Shown here piece by piece: positions 12,165-24,218 of a DNA stretch of 64,000 bases. Where the stretch lies: NCBI GenBank assembly GCA_029339505.1, contig JAQISU010000233.1:625001-689000 (forward strand), written 5' to 3'. The DNA is from Unio delphinus (taxonomy: Eukaryota > Mollusca > Bivalvia > Unionida > Unionidae). Position numbers and translations under genes: made by a program. The notes under the pieces were generated by a model. That model had not been told where the DNA came from. It did no database searches and saw only the letters and a program-made list of their open reading frames with translations. Position 1 is the first letter of the stretch. Each line of letters begins with the position of its first letter.

Positions 12165-12226
<62 letters not shown>
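12099..12226. repeat. (AAT)n followed by (ATT)n, palindromic microsatellite
   Basis: About 52 bp of AAT repeats switch at about 12152 to about 75 bp of ATT repeats, with a single ACT interruption. The two halves are reverse complements, so a single strand can fold into a long hairpin. The open frame that crosses it (poly-Asn then poly-Ile) is a repeat artefact. Confidence 0.95.
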
Positions 12227-12227
<1 letters not shown>

Positions 12228-12229
12228 GG

Positions 12230-13755
12230 GTTTTATTGCAAGTCCATGGATCGTGCTATATCTGTTATTTCAGTCCTTTGCATAGGCAGTGTATAACTCA
12301 TAATAATATAAACGTGTCGTAGCATCACAATGCCAGGTATAGCTTATTATATTGAGCTCTGATGCGTTTTTTTATTTGATTCATAGCCGTTTTGAATTCT
12401 AACTCGCTTCATCAATTACATTTTTTTAAAAATTTAATTCATTTTTCCATGCTGAAACGCAGCTTGTATTTGATGGCATGTCCCCAGTGCATTATCAGAA
12501 TGGAACACATTATCATTCTGCTAGTTTTGCGCCATAGCATAAAAGTTACCAGACTCAGAGCGATGAAGTTTGAACAGTTTATAACGCCCTTAGTAGATGA
12601 TGTAATTAGATTTTCTGGCCATTACAGGCTTCTTTTCTTCACATATTAATAAAAAAATTTTTGCTTAGACTTTCTGATACAAATATTGTTAACGCAACAA
12701 AGCCAAAGCCATTTGAAGCAGATACATACACTGTAGTACCGGTAGCATAAATTTGTTCATTGTAACTTGCAGGTAATTGGATCATTCCTTTTTTAATTTA
12801 AAAATTGTACATTTTTAAGCTCTTTGCACAAAGACTTGTGTTAAATATATTTTTTTTAAAAATTGTATGCGTGAAATTTAGCAGAACTCTCTTGAGGTAA
12901 ACATATTGAATCTAATGCGAACATTAAATGTATATATTTGAGACATAATTTGATTTGTATGATTTATATCAATATTTAAAATTTGCTACATATTTTAAAA
13001 AATCTCTTAAGTGTATTATTCAATTCTGGTTTTGTCTAAAATTCCCGAAATAGACATTGTGTAAGGGGTTCTAAGGCGACATGAAGCACTTCAATGTTAA
13101 GTATATATTTCATCTCAACTAGATAATCGATTGCGCTATCACATCTGTGTCGGCGTCAAAGTCCGAACATGTACAAAATATAGATATTGTAAAGACTCCA
13201 TGTACTTCAACCCTCCTGTATCCTATGGTCTAGGCATCTATTTGGACTGGGTTTCAAAGCATGTACCCGTTGGTGAAGTGATTAAAGAGGTCAACATTGT
13301 ATATTCAAGTACATTAGTTTCATATTCTTGGTTAGGTCTTTGAGTTTAGTTGATAAGCAAATTATTTGCACCCATTAGTATGCATATATTACTCACGTGC
13401 AATCATATGTACGTGTTGTCATCTCGAAGAATTATGAAATTTGGTTAGGTGATGCCTGTATCCACTCCGACACACCAAATACATGTTACGCACCACTGAC
13501 TCAGGTCATATTTTTTCTCTTAATGTTTCAAGTACTTCTTGTGCTAGAATCTGGAAAAACTATGATGATATCCATCTCTTTTTAGCACCACAATCAGACA
13601 ACAAAATAAACTCATCGTAACCAAATTATATATTTTACTGACTCTGGTTACGTTTTTACATTTCGCTCACGACAACACAATTTTATGATATATACATACT
13701 ATCCCAAATACAATCATGACACATGGCGACAGGTTGGGTGAGCTTGCTTAGTCAT
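12230..13755. other. No gene seen
   Basis: AT-rich, with short unsupported frames only (12392-12649, 13131-13343, 13397-13585). No splice-bounded coding stretch or element recognised. Confidence 0.4.
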
Positions 13756-13973
13756 TTTTCAACACATGATTCGCTACACATGGCGTCAAGTATTTTTGGT
13801 GGCGGAAAACCAGGGAAAAACTTCTGGAAAATCACCGACGCACGGTAGATTATTGGCAAGCTTTACTCAGTCACCCACGTTCTCAAACCTAGACCCGGGC
13901 CAAGGCGGACGAATATGAGATGTCATTGATCTGTAAAGGCCGGCCCCTTAGACCATTCGACCACCAGGGGCCC
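13756..13973 (-). mobile_element. SINE family A, old decayed copy
   Basis: Minus-strand copy of the SINE that is better preserved at 45853, 28964, 34824 and 60016. Shared pieces are the tRNA-like head (reverse complement of CCACCAGGGGCCC at its end), GGCAAGCTTTACTCA, and CATTTTTCAACACATGATTCG next to the tail. The (AAC)n tail and any target duplication have been lost, and the B-box region is badly eroded. Confidence 0.65.
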
Positions 13974-16039
13974 TCTTGTGAGAAGATGCATCTTGTATTT
14001 CACCATTAATGCAGAAAGAGGTCTCTTGCACTTTCATCTTTCAGCTACTTTGTTCAAATTTTATGCTTAAAGATTATGTAATGGGTCTTGTCACAGACCT
14101 TACTATTTTGATTCATCTGTTAGTACTATATGCTGATAACCTATAGAGGCTATTGTGACCTACATTTTAGTGTTTGTTTGGATTTACACTGCAATGATTT
14201 TCCCATGTGTTTTTAGCTCTATATAACTAGAGGAGATGAAGGACAGAATATATGTTTATTCAATGGTAAACTTCGATATTAATTGATCTGCATTATATAT
14301 TATGAAAATTTATCTTCAGAACGATATGTATGTATTGTGCGTGTTTATGGGTTTATAACTGAGAGGATTAATAAGACTGTAAGACTTCACCCATGCATGA
14401 ACTATCATATCCTTCTTATGCTGGTCAGTCTGGAAGCCAGTACAAGGTTACTCACAGAACGATTTTCGCCCAGTAGAATGTAGCTTCTAGCGGTGGACAA
14501 TGATAATAAGTATGCAAAATATTTGAAATGCTTTGAATAATATAAATAAAATTATACTTGTTTTTCATTATTTATTATACTGTCAATTTTCTATAATAAT
14601 ATATATAACCTAATATTTCTTTGTCTACATCACGTTGGTCTGAATTTTTCCCGCATTTTAATTACTGTTTGTAATGGGTACCAGAGACTACTAATAACTT
14701 CATGGAGGTGAGTTGTTTAATTGTTAATTGCACTATAATTTTTTTTTTACAATTATGACTTTTCTAATGAGAATATTTATTATGATGTAGGCACTATTAT
14801 TCTATACCGTGGATTATTTATTAAGAGTTGTATAACAATATTATCTGTATTAACTTACTAAATACTATATAGCAGAAAGAACATGTACATTAGGTTAAAT
14901 GTAGGCAAATATATCATCCCCACACCTGTAAAATCAGGATTGATTTCATAAAACAGTTAAATAAAACGTATATTTTATATACAAGGTGTAATTTACTATT
15001 TGAGTCATATTTTCCCATTTTGTACTACATTAGTTTTAACACGGGTGTTCACTATTAATGTGACTAAGTAATCTATATGACTGTCGTAATGGAACCATGT
15101 TGGCGACAATATGACGTAGTTGTTGGTAAATAATACGTTCAGTCGCAATAATAATTTTGGGGTAATTTACAGCAAAGCAAATTTACTTTCGTTATTTTGT
15201 TTCATATAAAAGCTGTTTAAGATCTCGATTACCAGAAAATGTCAATTTGCCTGCATACATTCGATACTAAAAAGAGTGTACCAAAAATATGAAATTTGAT
15301 TAATGCATGATAATATAACGTGAAGTAAAATGCATAAATATAATATTTCCACTCTTTGAAAGACTCAATGAAGTTACCTCGGTATGCTGAAAATAACACT
15401 CGTCGACATTTTAAACGTCAGCGTAAAGCAACAATTTCATTGCTGTGTTTTTCCTGAAATTTTAAGTAAGTAAATTGAAACAGCCTCATATTACTCGCAT
15501 TGACATATGATAACCTCTACACCATTCGACATGTTTCGGTAGCATGCGGCAGAAAATCCAGAAGCGTTCGGATTGCACCAAACGAAAGGAATCAGCAGTC
15601 CGTGTCTGCGAAATGTGAATCACAATGAAATTCCTGATTCCATTCATATTTACGCTAAGGTGGAATTTTCAACACAGGCAATATACAAATGTATCAGACA
15701 GACTTTTTCTTATACATTTAGGGTAAAATAAAATAACACAGTGATATAAAATGGAACATTTATATATGTCATACGCTTGTACAATCAATAACAGAAGTAA
15801 AAACAACAGGACATCTATCTCAGAGATAATATCCGTATAAAAATACAGAATCATTGGAAAGAAAAAGTACGTTCAGCAAGACGACACTTAATGAGAAAAT
15901 ATGCAGTTAGATTTACCCATTTTAACCATAGCTTACAAACACTAAACAATTATGTCAGTCGGATAGTAGGGAATGTTTTGCAGATGACTTTGGCATCGAG
16001 TCACTGATGCAGTCAACTCATGAACAATATAGGTATTCC
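13974..16039. other. No gene seen
   Basis: AT-rich non-coding sequence. Frames at 14283-14483 and 15854-15669 have no recognisable content and no splice context. Confidence 0.4.
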
Positions 16040-16285
16040 TAGTTATGACCTATGAATCATGCACACACTGAATAAAATATAGGTACAGGTAAATACAAAA
16101 TATGATCAACGAGTCTTGCATACATGGAAATAAATAACATACAGGTATACCTAAATATGATATGTGAACCTTGCACATCTGAAAATAAAAAAGAAATATG
16201 GGTATACACGAATATGATTTTAAGAATCATGTAAATATGGAAATGAATGAAGTACAGGTTCATATAAGTATGATACATGAATCAT
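16040..16285. repeat. Degenerate tandem repeat, about 62 bp, four copies
   Basis: Recurring order: TATGA, then GAATCATG or a similar word, then CATNTGGAAAT, then AGGTATAC or AGGTACAG, then AAATATGA. Copies start near 16043, 16104, 16160 and 16216. The minus-strand frame over it simply follows the repeat. Confidence 0.6.
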
Positions 16286-16473
16286 GAGGGAAAAAGTATT
16301 ACCCTTTAGAAATAAAGGACTTCGGGACTTCTGCCAAAAAATTAACTGCATTTAATATTTCTCTAAGATATTGCCACATTTGCTTCTACAAGATTAGCCT
16401 TTGAAAAATCTAAATGATAGAATTCCTAGTGTCACATATCACTTTTATCATTCTTGTTGTTGTTGCCATAATG

Positions 16474-16475
<2 letters not shown>

Positions 16476-16534
<59 letters not shown>
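16476..16534. repeat. (ATT)n microsatellite
   Basis: About 19 perfect ATT/TTA units. Confidence 0.97.
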
Positions 16535-16535
<1 letters not shown>

Positions 16536-16630
16536 AAAGAACATTTCACTATCCGCTGAAGATTCGAGGAATAGAGAGTTGTTATGAAGCAACTGAACTA
16601 AAAATCTGAGTTATCATTGGATTGTTTCGA

Positions 16631-16857
16631 TTAAATTATACTGATTTATTAATGACTTTTTCTGATGTTTTGGATAAAATTATACTGATTTATTAAAGAC
16701 TTTTTCTGATGTTTTGGATTAAATTATATTGATTTATTAAAGACTTTTTCTGATGTTTTGGATTAAATTATACTGATTTATTAAAGACTTTTTCTGATGT
16801 TTTGGATTAAATTATACTGATTTATTAAAGACTTTTTCTGATGTTTTGGATTAAATT
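16631..16857. repeat. 44-bp tandem repeat, five copies
   Basis: The unit TTAAATTATACTGATTTATT followed by AAAGACTTTTTCTGATGTTT and TGGA repeats at an exact 44-bp period from 16631 with few changes. Confidence 0.95.
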
Positions 16858-17005
16858 ACTTCTAGGATTATAAAGCTTAGAAAAATCAGTTGTATATAGG
16901 CTAAATATTTAATGACAAATTATTTTCAGTTATGGATAAATTTCAACAAAATTGTTGACTTCTAATAACTGGTTTCCTTTTTCGATCATCAAGCAGATAT
17001 TTACA

Positions 17006-17970
17006 AGACCATGCATGCATGCTAAAGGGAATGTCTGGTACCATGCATGCTAAAGGGAATGTCTGGTACCATGCATGCATGCTAAAGGGAATGTCTGGTA
17101 CAATGCATGCATGCTAAAGGGAACGTCTGGTACCATGCATGCATGCTAAAGGGAATGTCTAGTACCATGCATGCATGCTAAATGGAATGTCTGGTACCAT
17201 GCATGCATGCTAAAGGGAACGTCTGGTACCATGCATGCATGCTAAAGGGAATGTCTGGTACCATGCATGCATGCTAAAGGGAATGTCTGGTACCATGCAT
17301 GCATGCTAAAGGGAACGTCTGGTACCATGCATGCATGCTAAAGGGAATGTCTGGTACCATGCATGCATGCTAAAGGGAATGCCTGGTACCACGCATGCAT
17401 GCTAAATGGAATGTCTAGTACCATGCATGCATGCTAAAAGGAATGTCTGGTACCATGCATGCATGCTGAAGGGAATGTCTGGTACCAAGCAAGCATGCTA
17501 TAGGGAATGTCTAGTACCATGCATGCATGCTAAAGGGAATGTCTAGTACCATGCATGCATGCTGAAGGGAATGTCTGGTACCAAGCAAGCATGCATTAGG
17601 GAATGTCTTGTACCATGCATGCATGCTAAAGATAATGTCTAGTACCATGCATGCATGCTATAGGGAATGTCTGGTACCATGCATGCATGCTAAAGGGAAT
17701 GTTTGGTACCATGCATGCATGCTAAAGGGAATGTTTGGTACCATGCATGCATGCTAAAGGGAATGTCTGGTACCATGCATGCATGCTAAAGATAATGTCT
17801 AGTACCATGCATGCATGGTATAGGGAATGTCTAGTACCATGCATGCATGCTAAAGGGAATGTCTGGTACCATGCATGCATGCTAAATGGAATGTCTTGTA
17901 CCATGTATGCATGCTAAAGGGAATGTCTGGTACCATGTATGCATGCTAAAGGGATTGTCTGGTACCATGT
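17006..17970. repeat. 32-bp tandem array rich in small palindromes, about 30 copies
   Basis: The unit is GTCTGGTACCATGCATGCAT plus GCTAAAGGGAAT. Nearly every unit contains GGTACC and the self-complementary ATGCATGCAT. Variant blocks (GATAATGTCTAGTACC, 17631 and about 17791; CTGAAGG...AAGCAAGC, 17467 and about 17563) are spaced by exact multiples of 32 bp, showing multi-unit copying. Because the unit is partly self-complementary, open frames appear on both strands (17735-17917 plus, 17904-17722 minus). These are artefacts. Confidence 0.95.
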
Positions 17971-18164
17971 AAAAATAAAATTGTATCATTAGCATGCCAT
18001 CTTATAAAGGTATGCAGTTTCATAAAATTAACTTTGGTTTACTATAAATGCTGCAACATTATTGTTAGCAGATTCATGATCGCATATATTTAGACTGAAT
18101 ACTTTTAATTTCTGTCCAATAAATCATTTGTTAAGCCGCCTCGTCATGATTTCAGTTTTCCCAA

Positions 18165-18520
18165 GTAGTTCCATTGTTATGCAGCGTCATGTTGAATACC
18201 CTCTGCCCAATAATTCCATTGTTATGCAGCGTCATGTTGAATACCTTCTGCCCAATAATTCCATTGTTATGCAGCGTCATGTTGAATACCCTCTGCCCAA
18301 TAATTCCATTGTTATGCAGCGTCATGTTGAATACCTTCTGCCCAATAATTCCATTGTTATGCAGCGTCATGTTGAATACCCTCTGCCCAATAATTCCATT
18401 GTTATGCAGCGTCATGTTGAATACCCTCTGCCCAATAATTCCATTGTTATGCAGCGTCATGTTGAATACCCTCTGCCCAATAATTCCATTGTTATGCAGT
18501 TCTATGTTAATTATATACCT
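18165..18520. repeat. 45-bp tandem array, eight near-identical copies
   Basis: The unit ATTCCATTGTTATGCAGCGT then CATGTTGAATACCCTCTGCC and CAATA has an exact 45-bp period. One site alternates CCC/CTT in the first four units, suggesting a dimeric step. As 45 is divisible by three and the unit lacks stops in several frames, three long open frames (two plus, one minus) cover it. None looks like a protein. Confidence 0.95.
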
Positions 18521-18990
18521 GCCAATTAAATCCATTTTGTTATGTAAATCCATATGAAATACATTCTGTCCAATAATTATATATTATTATGCAGCTTCAT
18601 GTTGATTACACACGGTCCAAATAGTTTCATTGGTAAGCAACTTTGTTAATTACATTCTGCTCAATAACTCCCCTCGTGTTGATTATATTATGCCCAATAA
18701 TTTCATTGTTATGCGGCGTTATGTTAATTACATTTTGCCCAATAATTCCCCTTGTGTTGATTATATTCTGCGCACTAATTCGCTTTTTATGTACCTTTAT
18801 GTCGATTACATTTTGCCTAACAACGTCCTTGTGGTGTAGCTTGATTTTGAATATAGTCTGCCCAATAACTCCCGTATTAGGCTATTACATTCTGCCCAAT
18901 AACTCCCGTGTCAGGCTATTTAATTCTACCCAATAACTCCCGTGTAAAGCTATTACATTCTGCCCAATAACTCCCTTGTTCTACAGATTT
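18521..18990. repeat. Decayed extension of the 45-bp array
   Basis: Diverged units keep the words TGCCCAATAA, CCATTGTTATG and TGTTGATTA. Towards the end the unit shortens to about 36 bp: CTATTACATTCTGCCCAATA with ACTCCCGTGT (18870-18975). The gradient from perfect to decayed units suggests the array grew at its left end. Confidence 0.75.
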
Positions 18991-19326
18991 ATGTTCATTA
19001 CTTCTTGGTTTAGTGTGTATTTTGAGAGTTCGATTGACATTCAGCAGAGTTGTGACTTCCGATGGTCGGCAACGCCCATTCTTGTTTCTAAACAATACTT
19101 TCCTTTCTTTGTATCGTTGGATTACATGATATTTTTATGCGTACTTCTCTATTTATATATGTCGAGTGAAATTTAATAGTCGCTTTCACAATTCATTATT
19201 TAGTAACAATATGGTTGCTTAATGTTGGGTATACAGTTTTAAGCATCTATTTATGGATAAGATCTCGCTTGGTTTCCATCGTTAGTAGTTTTCATCTTCA
19301 GTGGTGTTTTCATTGACTCCTTTACT

Positions 19327-19479
19327 CAGGCCCGACTCTAGATGTGCGGGGCCCATAGCAGCAAGTGATGAGCGTGGCCCCAAGTAAAACAAAAAAAAAC
19401 CTGCATTGGTGAGTTGATTTTCTGAATGCGCAGGGCCAAATGCGGTTACCTCGTTCGCCTTGCCCTAGGACCGGGCGTG
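19327..19479 (+). mobile_element. hAT-like MITE, 153 bp, with terminal inverted repeats and 8-bp target duplication
   Basis: The element begins CAGGCCCGACTCTAG and ends CCCTAGGACCGGGCGTG. The reverse complement of its end, CACGCCCGGTCCTAGG, matches the start as an imperfect inverted repeat of the CAGGGCCG...CCTAGG style seen in hAT elements. It is flanked by CCTTTACT (19319-19326) and CTTTTACT (19480-19487), an 8-bp target duplication with one mismatch, the length hAT transposases make. There is no coding capacity, so it would need a transposase supplied in trans. A second, older copy is at 8213-8370. Confidence 0.75.
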
Positions 19480-19487
19480 CTTTTACT

Positions 19488-22221
19488 ATATCACCTCTTT
19501 TCTACAAAACTGATATACCATATTTGCACCGAAAGCGCGGATATTAATAGACCCAATTCAGTCGTAGCATCTTTGGCGTTGCCGCACCAGGAACATACTG
19601 CGATCGAAGCTAAGAGGGTACGGCCACTGCCATGACAGTAGTACCACGTGACACAGTAAAATATATTACTCTTATAACTGTGAGGGTATTAAACTTGAAA
19701 TGATACCCCATGTAATTCTTTGGATCAAAGTTTTTTATTCCTCTTTTAAAAACGCGTTTCTCAACAAATCATTTATAAATAAGATTGTTTTGAAATGAAG
19801 GATATGTATTTATGTTATACAGCCTATATTCGTTTATTAATATGCATATGAATTTCTTTGCATGTCAAAAGATCGAAGGGAGAATGGGTACAAAATATTG
19901 CCAATCACAAAGACGATGATAGTTCTACATTCTTCCTGTTCTGAGAACAATACCTATTCCTTTCAAAGACTTTTTTTTCCCCCAATCCCATCTATTTTAG
20001 TTGATGCATGTTCTTTCTTAAATAATTGTTAAAATATTTCAGTTTTTTGTTTTTTCAGCAAACGCCATGGCTGATTCCTTAACCTTTTTATCATGCCTTC
20101 ACCACTAATAGGTTCAAAGCAGACGAGATGAACGGCTGGGTGGGGGTGGGGAAGGTTACGGCGATAATTGGATGTAATTATTAACCTTGAAAACTATCGT
20201 GGAATCTCATTTTGTAAAATGCAATTCGTCATGCTTTTAATTTGATGATTCATGTCCCAGTCACTCGAGTTGTTTATCATTGGATTTTAAAGGCTTTCTC
20301 GCTATATTGGCAGCAAGGCTGTACTAGTCCAGTAGTGTCTTTGATACACGTACACGAGGAACTCACCTTATGCATCGTATTCGATCAATGAGATATGACT
20401 TACGACCGGAATTACATTAGCAGCGGTTGTGAATCTCGTAATTTCATGGAAATTTTATGTTTGACTTTTGACGGGTATCGATTGCTCTTTTGCTTGCAAA
20501 TATTATATAAAACATCATACATATACATCAGACGCAGAGCTGATTCCAGCAGTTGTTATGACGGAAAACCAATAGCAGAGAGAAAGACGGCAGAGCACGG
20601 CTGACTTGGAGCATGTGACGTCATGTGCGTACAGTGTTCACCACGCGCCGACGTCATATAGTAATAAGGAGCGTTTTGTTCAATCAGGTGAAGATAGCTT
20701 ACTGTTTCAATTTTTCTTCTATGACTTAACAGGTTTCCATAATAGAAGGTAAACCTTCCGTCTTTTTGCATAGTTATACAAAGCACTATTATCGGATTGT
20801 TCGCTAACGTCCGTTCATTTTAAGGCATAGGGACCATCGGACCTCCGTTCTAAAAATGATTTTGTTTGGAATGAATGTTTGAAATCATATGTCAGTATTT
20901 TGATTTTTTGTATATGATTTTGCTTTGCTCGATCAATTAACAAAGGCCGATTATATAGTTACGAGTGATCTTTTCAAATACTTTTTTATGCTACATTCAC
21001 GGCAATCGAAAGATTGATGGCATTATAAACTGTCCTGTTCCGATCTGGAAAAACGAAAACAGGTATAGCACATCGCAGCCATAAAAGGCGTAACACTTCG
21101 CAGTCGACTTACGCTTGTCTTCGTTCGGTGATGTGCTATAAATAAATAAACAAATAATAAATAAATAAATAATAAATAAATAAATGAAAAGAATATATTA
21201 ATTTTAACAGTTTGTGCGGCTATTTCATGCATGATATTGTTTCTGAGAATTTTGAATTTCATAGATCGTGCAATTTTTACCCAACTCATTTTTCCTGATC
21301 ATTACTACTCTTGGATTTATAGAGTAGTCTGACTGTAATGACCTTAAACATCAAACCATCAATGTCATTGAAATATCCAACTCGCTGGTACCCGGCCTAA
21401 CCTAACACGCAATATAATTTGTCAGTAACTATTAAAAACTGTCTCTCTCATCATCTAGCGGATTATGTAATAGGGACCATACGAATCAGTGAATTTCCTG
21501 AAATAAGGCCGATCAATGTTCCTGTCTAAATAGACTAATGGATGCTGGGCAAAACGCACGGATATTTTACACTTTATTTGAGATGTAGAATGCTGGGTAT
21601 TTACGATCTCACGAGCACAAGATATATGACACAGCTTTCAACAAACTAAGCTTTTCTTGTTCAACACGGAACCTCATTACTCTATCTGTACTCATCCGCG
21701 TAACAGACGTTTTTCCAAGAACATTAGTATTAAAATACATTTCAAGGACTTGTTTACTGATCAGGATATTCATTTTGCAAACAAAACGATGAATTATTGT
21801 AAAATATTTTTTATCAAATGGGGTTAGTGTTGCATTACTTGTTATATCGTGTCAAGTTTTTGAATGGACTGCTTCCTACTGTTGTTTAAATAAAACAAGT
21901 TATTCTAATTGGGACGCTGAGGACCAGTTTCGGCCATATGCGTTGAATCTATATGAATGAACTGATCAGTGATTTAATCGGCGTTACATAGACCTAAATA
22001 ACCTGTGTAATTGCATTAAAATAAAACATGGAAAGGACGTCATATTTCACATGCATCCCATATTGTACGTCTCATTTATTGACATGGTCTGGTTTATTCA
22101 CAGCTCAGCTGATTCCAATAAATAGCTTGACATGATGTAACATATTGACCTAATAACTTCTCATTAGTATTTTAAGGCTCGGACAAGCTTACAGAACGAT
22201 CATTTTCAATGCTGTCACAAA

Positions 22222-22226
<5 letters not shown>
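19488..22226. other. No gene seen; possible regulatory words near 20.6 kb
   Basis: No coding frame supported. An (AATA)n tract lies at 21137-21185. Near 20616-20656 there is TGACGTCA and a second CGACGTCA 33 bp on, in a locally GC-richer patch. Confidence 0.35.
20616..20656. promoter_or_regulatory. Pair of CRE-like sites
   Basis: A perfect palindromic CRE (TGACGTCA, 20616-20623) and a half-conserved CGACGTCA (20649-20656) lie 33 bp apart in a less AT-rich patch with several CpGs. CREB/ATF proteins bind such sites. No transcript start or gene is visible beside them, so a promoter here is only a suggestion. Confidence 0.2.

Positions 22227-22265
<39 letters not shown>
22227..22265. repeat. (AT)n microsatellite
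   Basis: About 19 AT units, directly upstream of the possible exon at 22297. Confidence 0.97.
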
Positions 22266-22266
<1 letters not shown>

Positions 22267-22296
22267 TCTTCCATGCAAATGACATTCCAACATATA

Positions 22297-22466
22297 TTCC
22301 ATCACCAGCAATTCATTTGTGGAATGTTTCAGAGAGACAGGTAAGGAGACCAGAACAAACCCCATATGGATCCAGATTGCAGGTGGAGGACGAGAAAGGA
22401 CACCTGGATCCCTTTCTGGAATTGTATAGAGATTATCTTGAGAAACAAGAAATGTTAATTGACTGA
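22297..22466 (+). CDS. Possible 3'-terminal coding exon of an unidentified gene
   Basis: An open frame runs to a TGA at 22464-22466 with a composition unlike the AT-rich surroundings: charged, proline-containing and balanced (for example RRPEQTPYGSRLQVEDEKGH, then LDPFLELYRDYLEKQEML). The frame extends left into an (AT)n tract, so its true start is probably a splice acceptor. TTCCATCACCAG and GTGGAATGTTTCAG are both candidates, near 22311 and 22335. The piece is 40-60 residues and looks like the soluble C-terminus of a protein. I do not recognise the family. It faces the synaptotagmin gene tail to tail. No upstream exon was identified, so it could also be a retained fragment of a processed copy. 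Confidence 0.4.
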
Positions 22467-23992
22467 TTTATGATTTGAAGTAGAATTTATACTTCTGCAC
22501 CTCTGCATTACATATGATAATGCTATTTATGAAAGAAAATTGTTGTTAATCTCAATACAAGTCTGTGACATAGTTTTGTGGACAGGACTAGTAAATGTTT
22601 GGCAGGACTAGTAAATTTCTCAGTATACTAGTACTTCTGGCTACAAAGAAATTTGTGTTAAATTCAAGCCCTGATACGTGAAAAAAGAATTAAAAAGATC
22701 GCGTGTCCTGCCACTGTATCATACTCACAAACGTTAATTTATAATGACTTAATCCAAAGCCATTTCATATCTCATTTAATGTACTATAAAATCGTGACAT
22801 TGACTTTTCATTTCAGAAATATTCCTATCAGGTTAAAAAATCCAATTTTGTAATAATCACTGAACATGTATAGCCTGTTCGAACCTATTTTTGACATGTC
22901 TGGTCTAAGAAGCTAGCTAAACGATTGCTATGATGCGATCACATAGTGAGACGATTCTGTAATATTGAAAAATATCTCCTTTATCTTAACGTCGATGTCA
23001 TTTTTCTCCAGCAAGTCATTACACTATAAGCATATGGTGGATATTTTGATGAATATAACGATAAATAAATGACTGATTGTCGTTAAACTGGGTACATTCC
23101 ACTGGTTATAGTGATATTATCTGACTATTGTATCCATATATCGGAATTACTTCATTCTGTTTCACAAAATGATGAAATCCTTATTATGAAAAAAAAAGCA
23201 TTTGAATAGAATTTCAATCTGTCCAGTAAATAGACACCTCTCAAAAGATATATAGTTTATATTCATTTTGGGAATCTTTACATTATTACCATTCATACAT
23301 GATACAATTAATTAGCCTAGTTCAGATATTGGCCTGTACAGTTTGCCGTTGGACTCGGCTTTTAAAGAAGTAATACGGCATTTAAATGAGCTATGTGCTT
23401 AACGTCTATACTTGCTTTTAAATAGTCAAGCTGCAATCAATAATGACCCTGATCTGCTGTAGCATAATGCGCCTGCAGAGTAGGGTCTATGTTATATATT
23501 TTACTAATTGATCTGAACAACATGCATATACCGTATCTACCCAAACATTATGCAACGGCAGATATGGGTCTATATATTTTGCAGTTGTATTCGACTTAAA
23601 CTTGAGTATATTTGATACGTATTCGTCTTCGTGAGATAAACTAATGGTAATGGAAACTATACCAGCTCCAAGTGAAAGGTAATTTTCTGGTCGTAAGATA
23701 TTTCATTAACTTGTTTTTGTATTCACCGCTTTTGCTTTAAAAAATGCAGGGTGTCAGTCAATGTATTGCTCATCATAATTCAAACGCACGTCTCCAATGA
23801 ATGCCACTTGCTCTCTCTATATAAGCCTGTGAATACGTTCAGCAGAAATCTGCTTAATCAATCACTAGATGAAGCAAGTCGATTTTCTGTTGGTTTGAAA
23901 CAACTCGCTCTTGGGTCAGAAATATCCTATATTCTATGTGCACACGTGTGCAGAGCACATCTAATGAGGGGCTTTGTCAGTAGGACTGCACT
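22467..23992. other. No gene seen; intergenic or 3' UTR
   Basis: AT-rich. The 3' untranslated region of the minus-strand synaptotagmin must lie at its right end. The nearest minus-strand AATAAA that I noticed is far off, near 22075, so the polyadenylation site is not settled. Confidence 0.35.
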
Positions 23993-24218
23993 TCAGAAAC
24001 CTCCACTTCCATCACTAGATTCGGTGGTATACTGCCTGTACCGGAAGCAGCCTTTTCCATTATGAATCTCATCATAGAGGACCACATTCTCCTGCAAAGT
24101 GTACCATTGAGCCACTGGTTTCCTTGGATTTTCCAGCATTTCAAACCAGTGGTCCCGTCCCAGCCCTGGATATTTAGGCCCAAGGGCACAGCATCCCATA
24201 ATTTCATTGCTTCCTATC
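23993..24218 (-). CDS. Synaptotagmin terminal exon: end of C2B and tail
   Basis: The acceptor TATATATTTTAG is followed by a codon-completing G, then [20 protein letters not shown] and [20 protein letters not shown]. The RDHW.EML..PRKP.A.W.. block is the signature C-terminus of synaptotagmin C2B (the WHXL-like segment here is QWYTL). The loop-3 acidic position is Glu (SNE). A 33-residue tail rich in Y, G and S ([16 protein letters not shown], then [16 protein letters not shown]) ends at TGA, 23995-23993. The tail has no match I recognise, and family members vary here. Confidence 0.93.

Noticed and set aside
17006..18520. Regular short repeats that superficially resemble a CRISPR array
   Set aside because: Units are directly adjacent with no unique spacers, there are no cas genes, and the context is an animal genome.
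18128..18557. Three overlapping long open frames (127-133 codons) on both strands
   Set aside because: They exist only because a stop-free 45-bp unit is repeated; the encoded sequences are the unit read in different frames.
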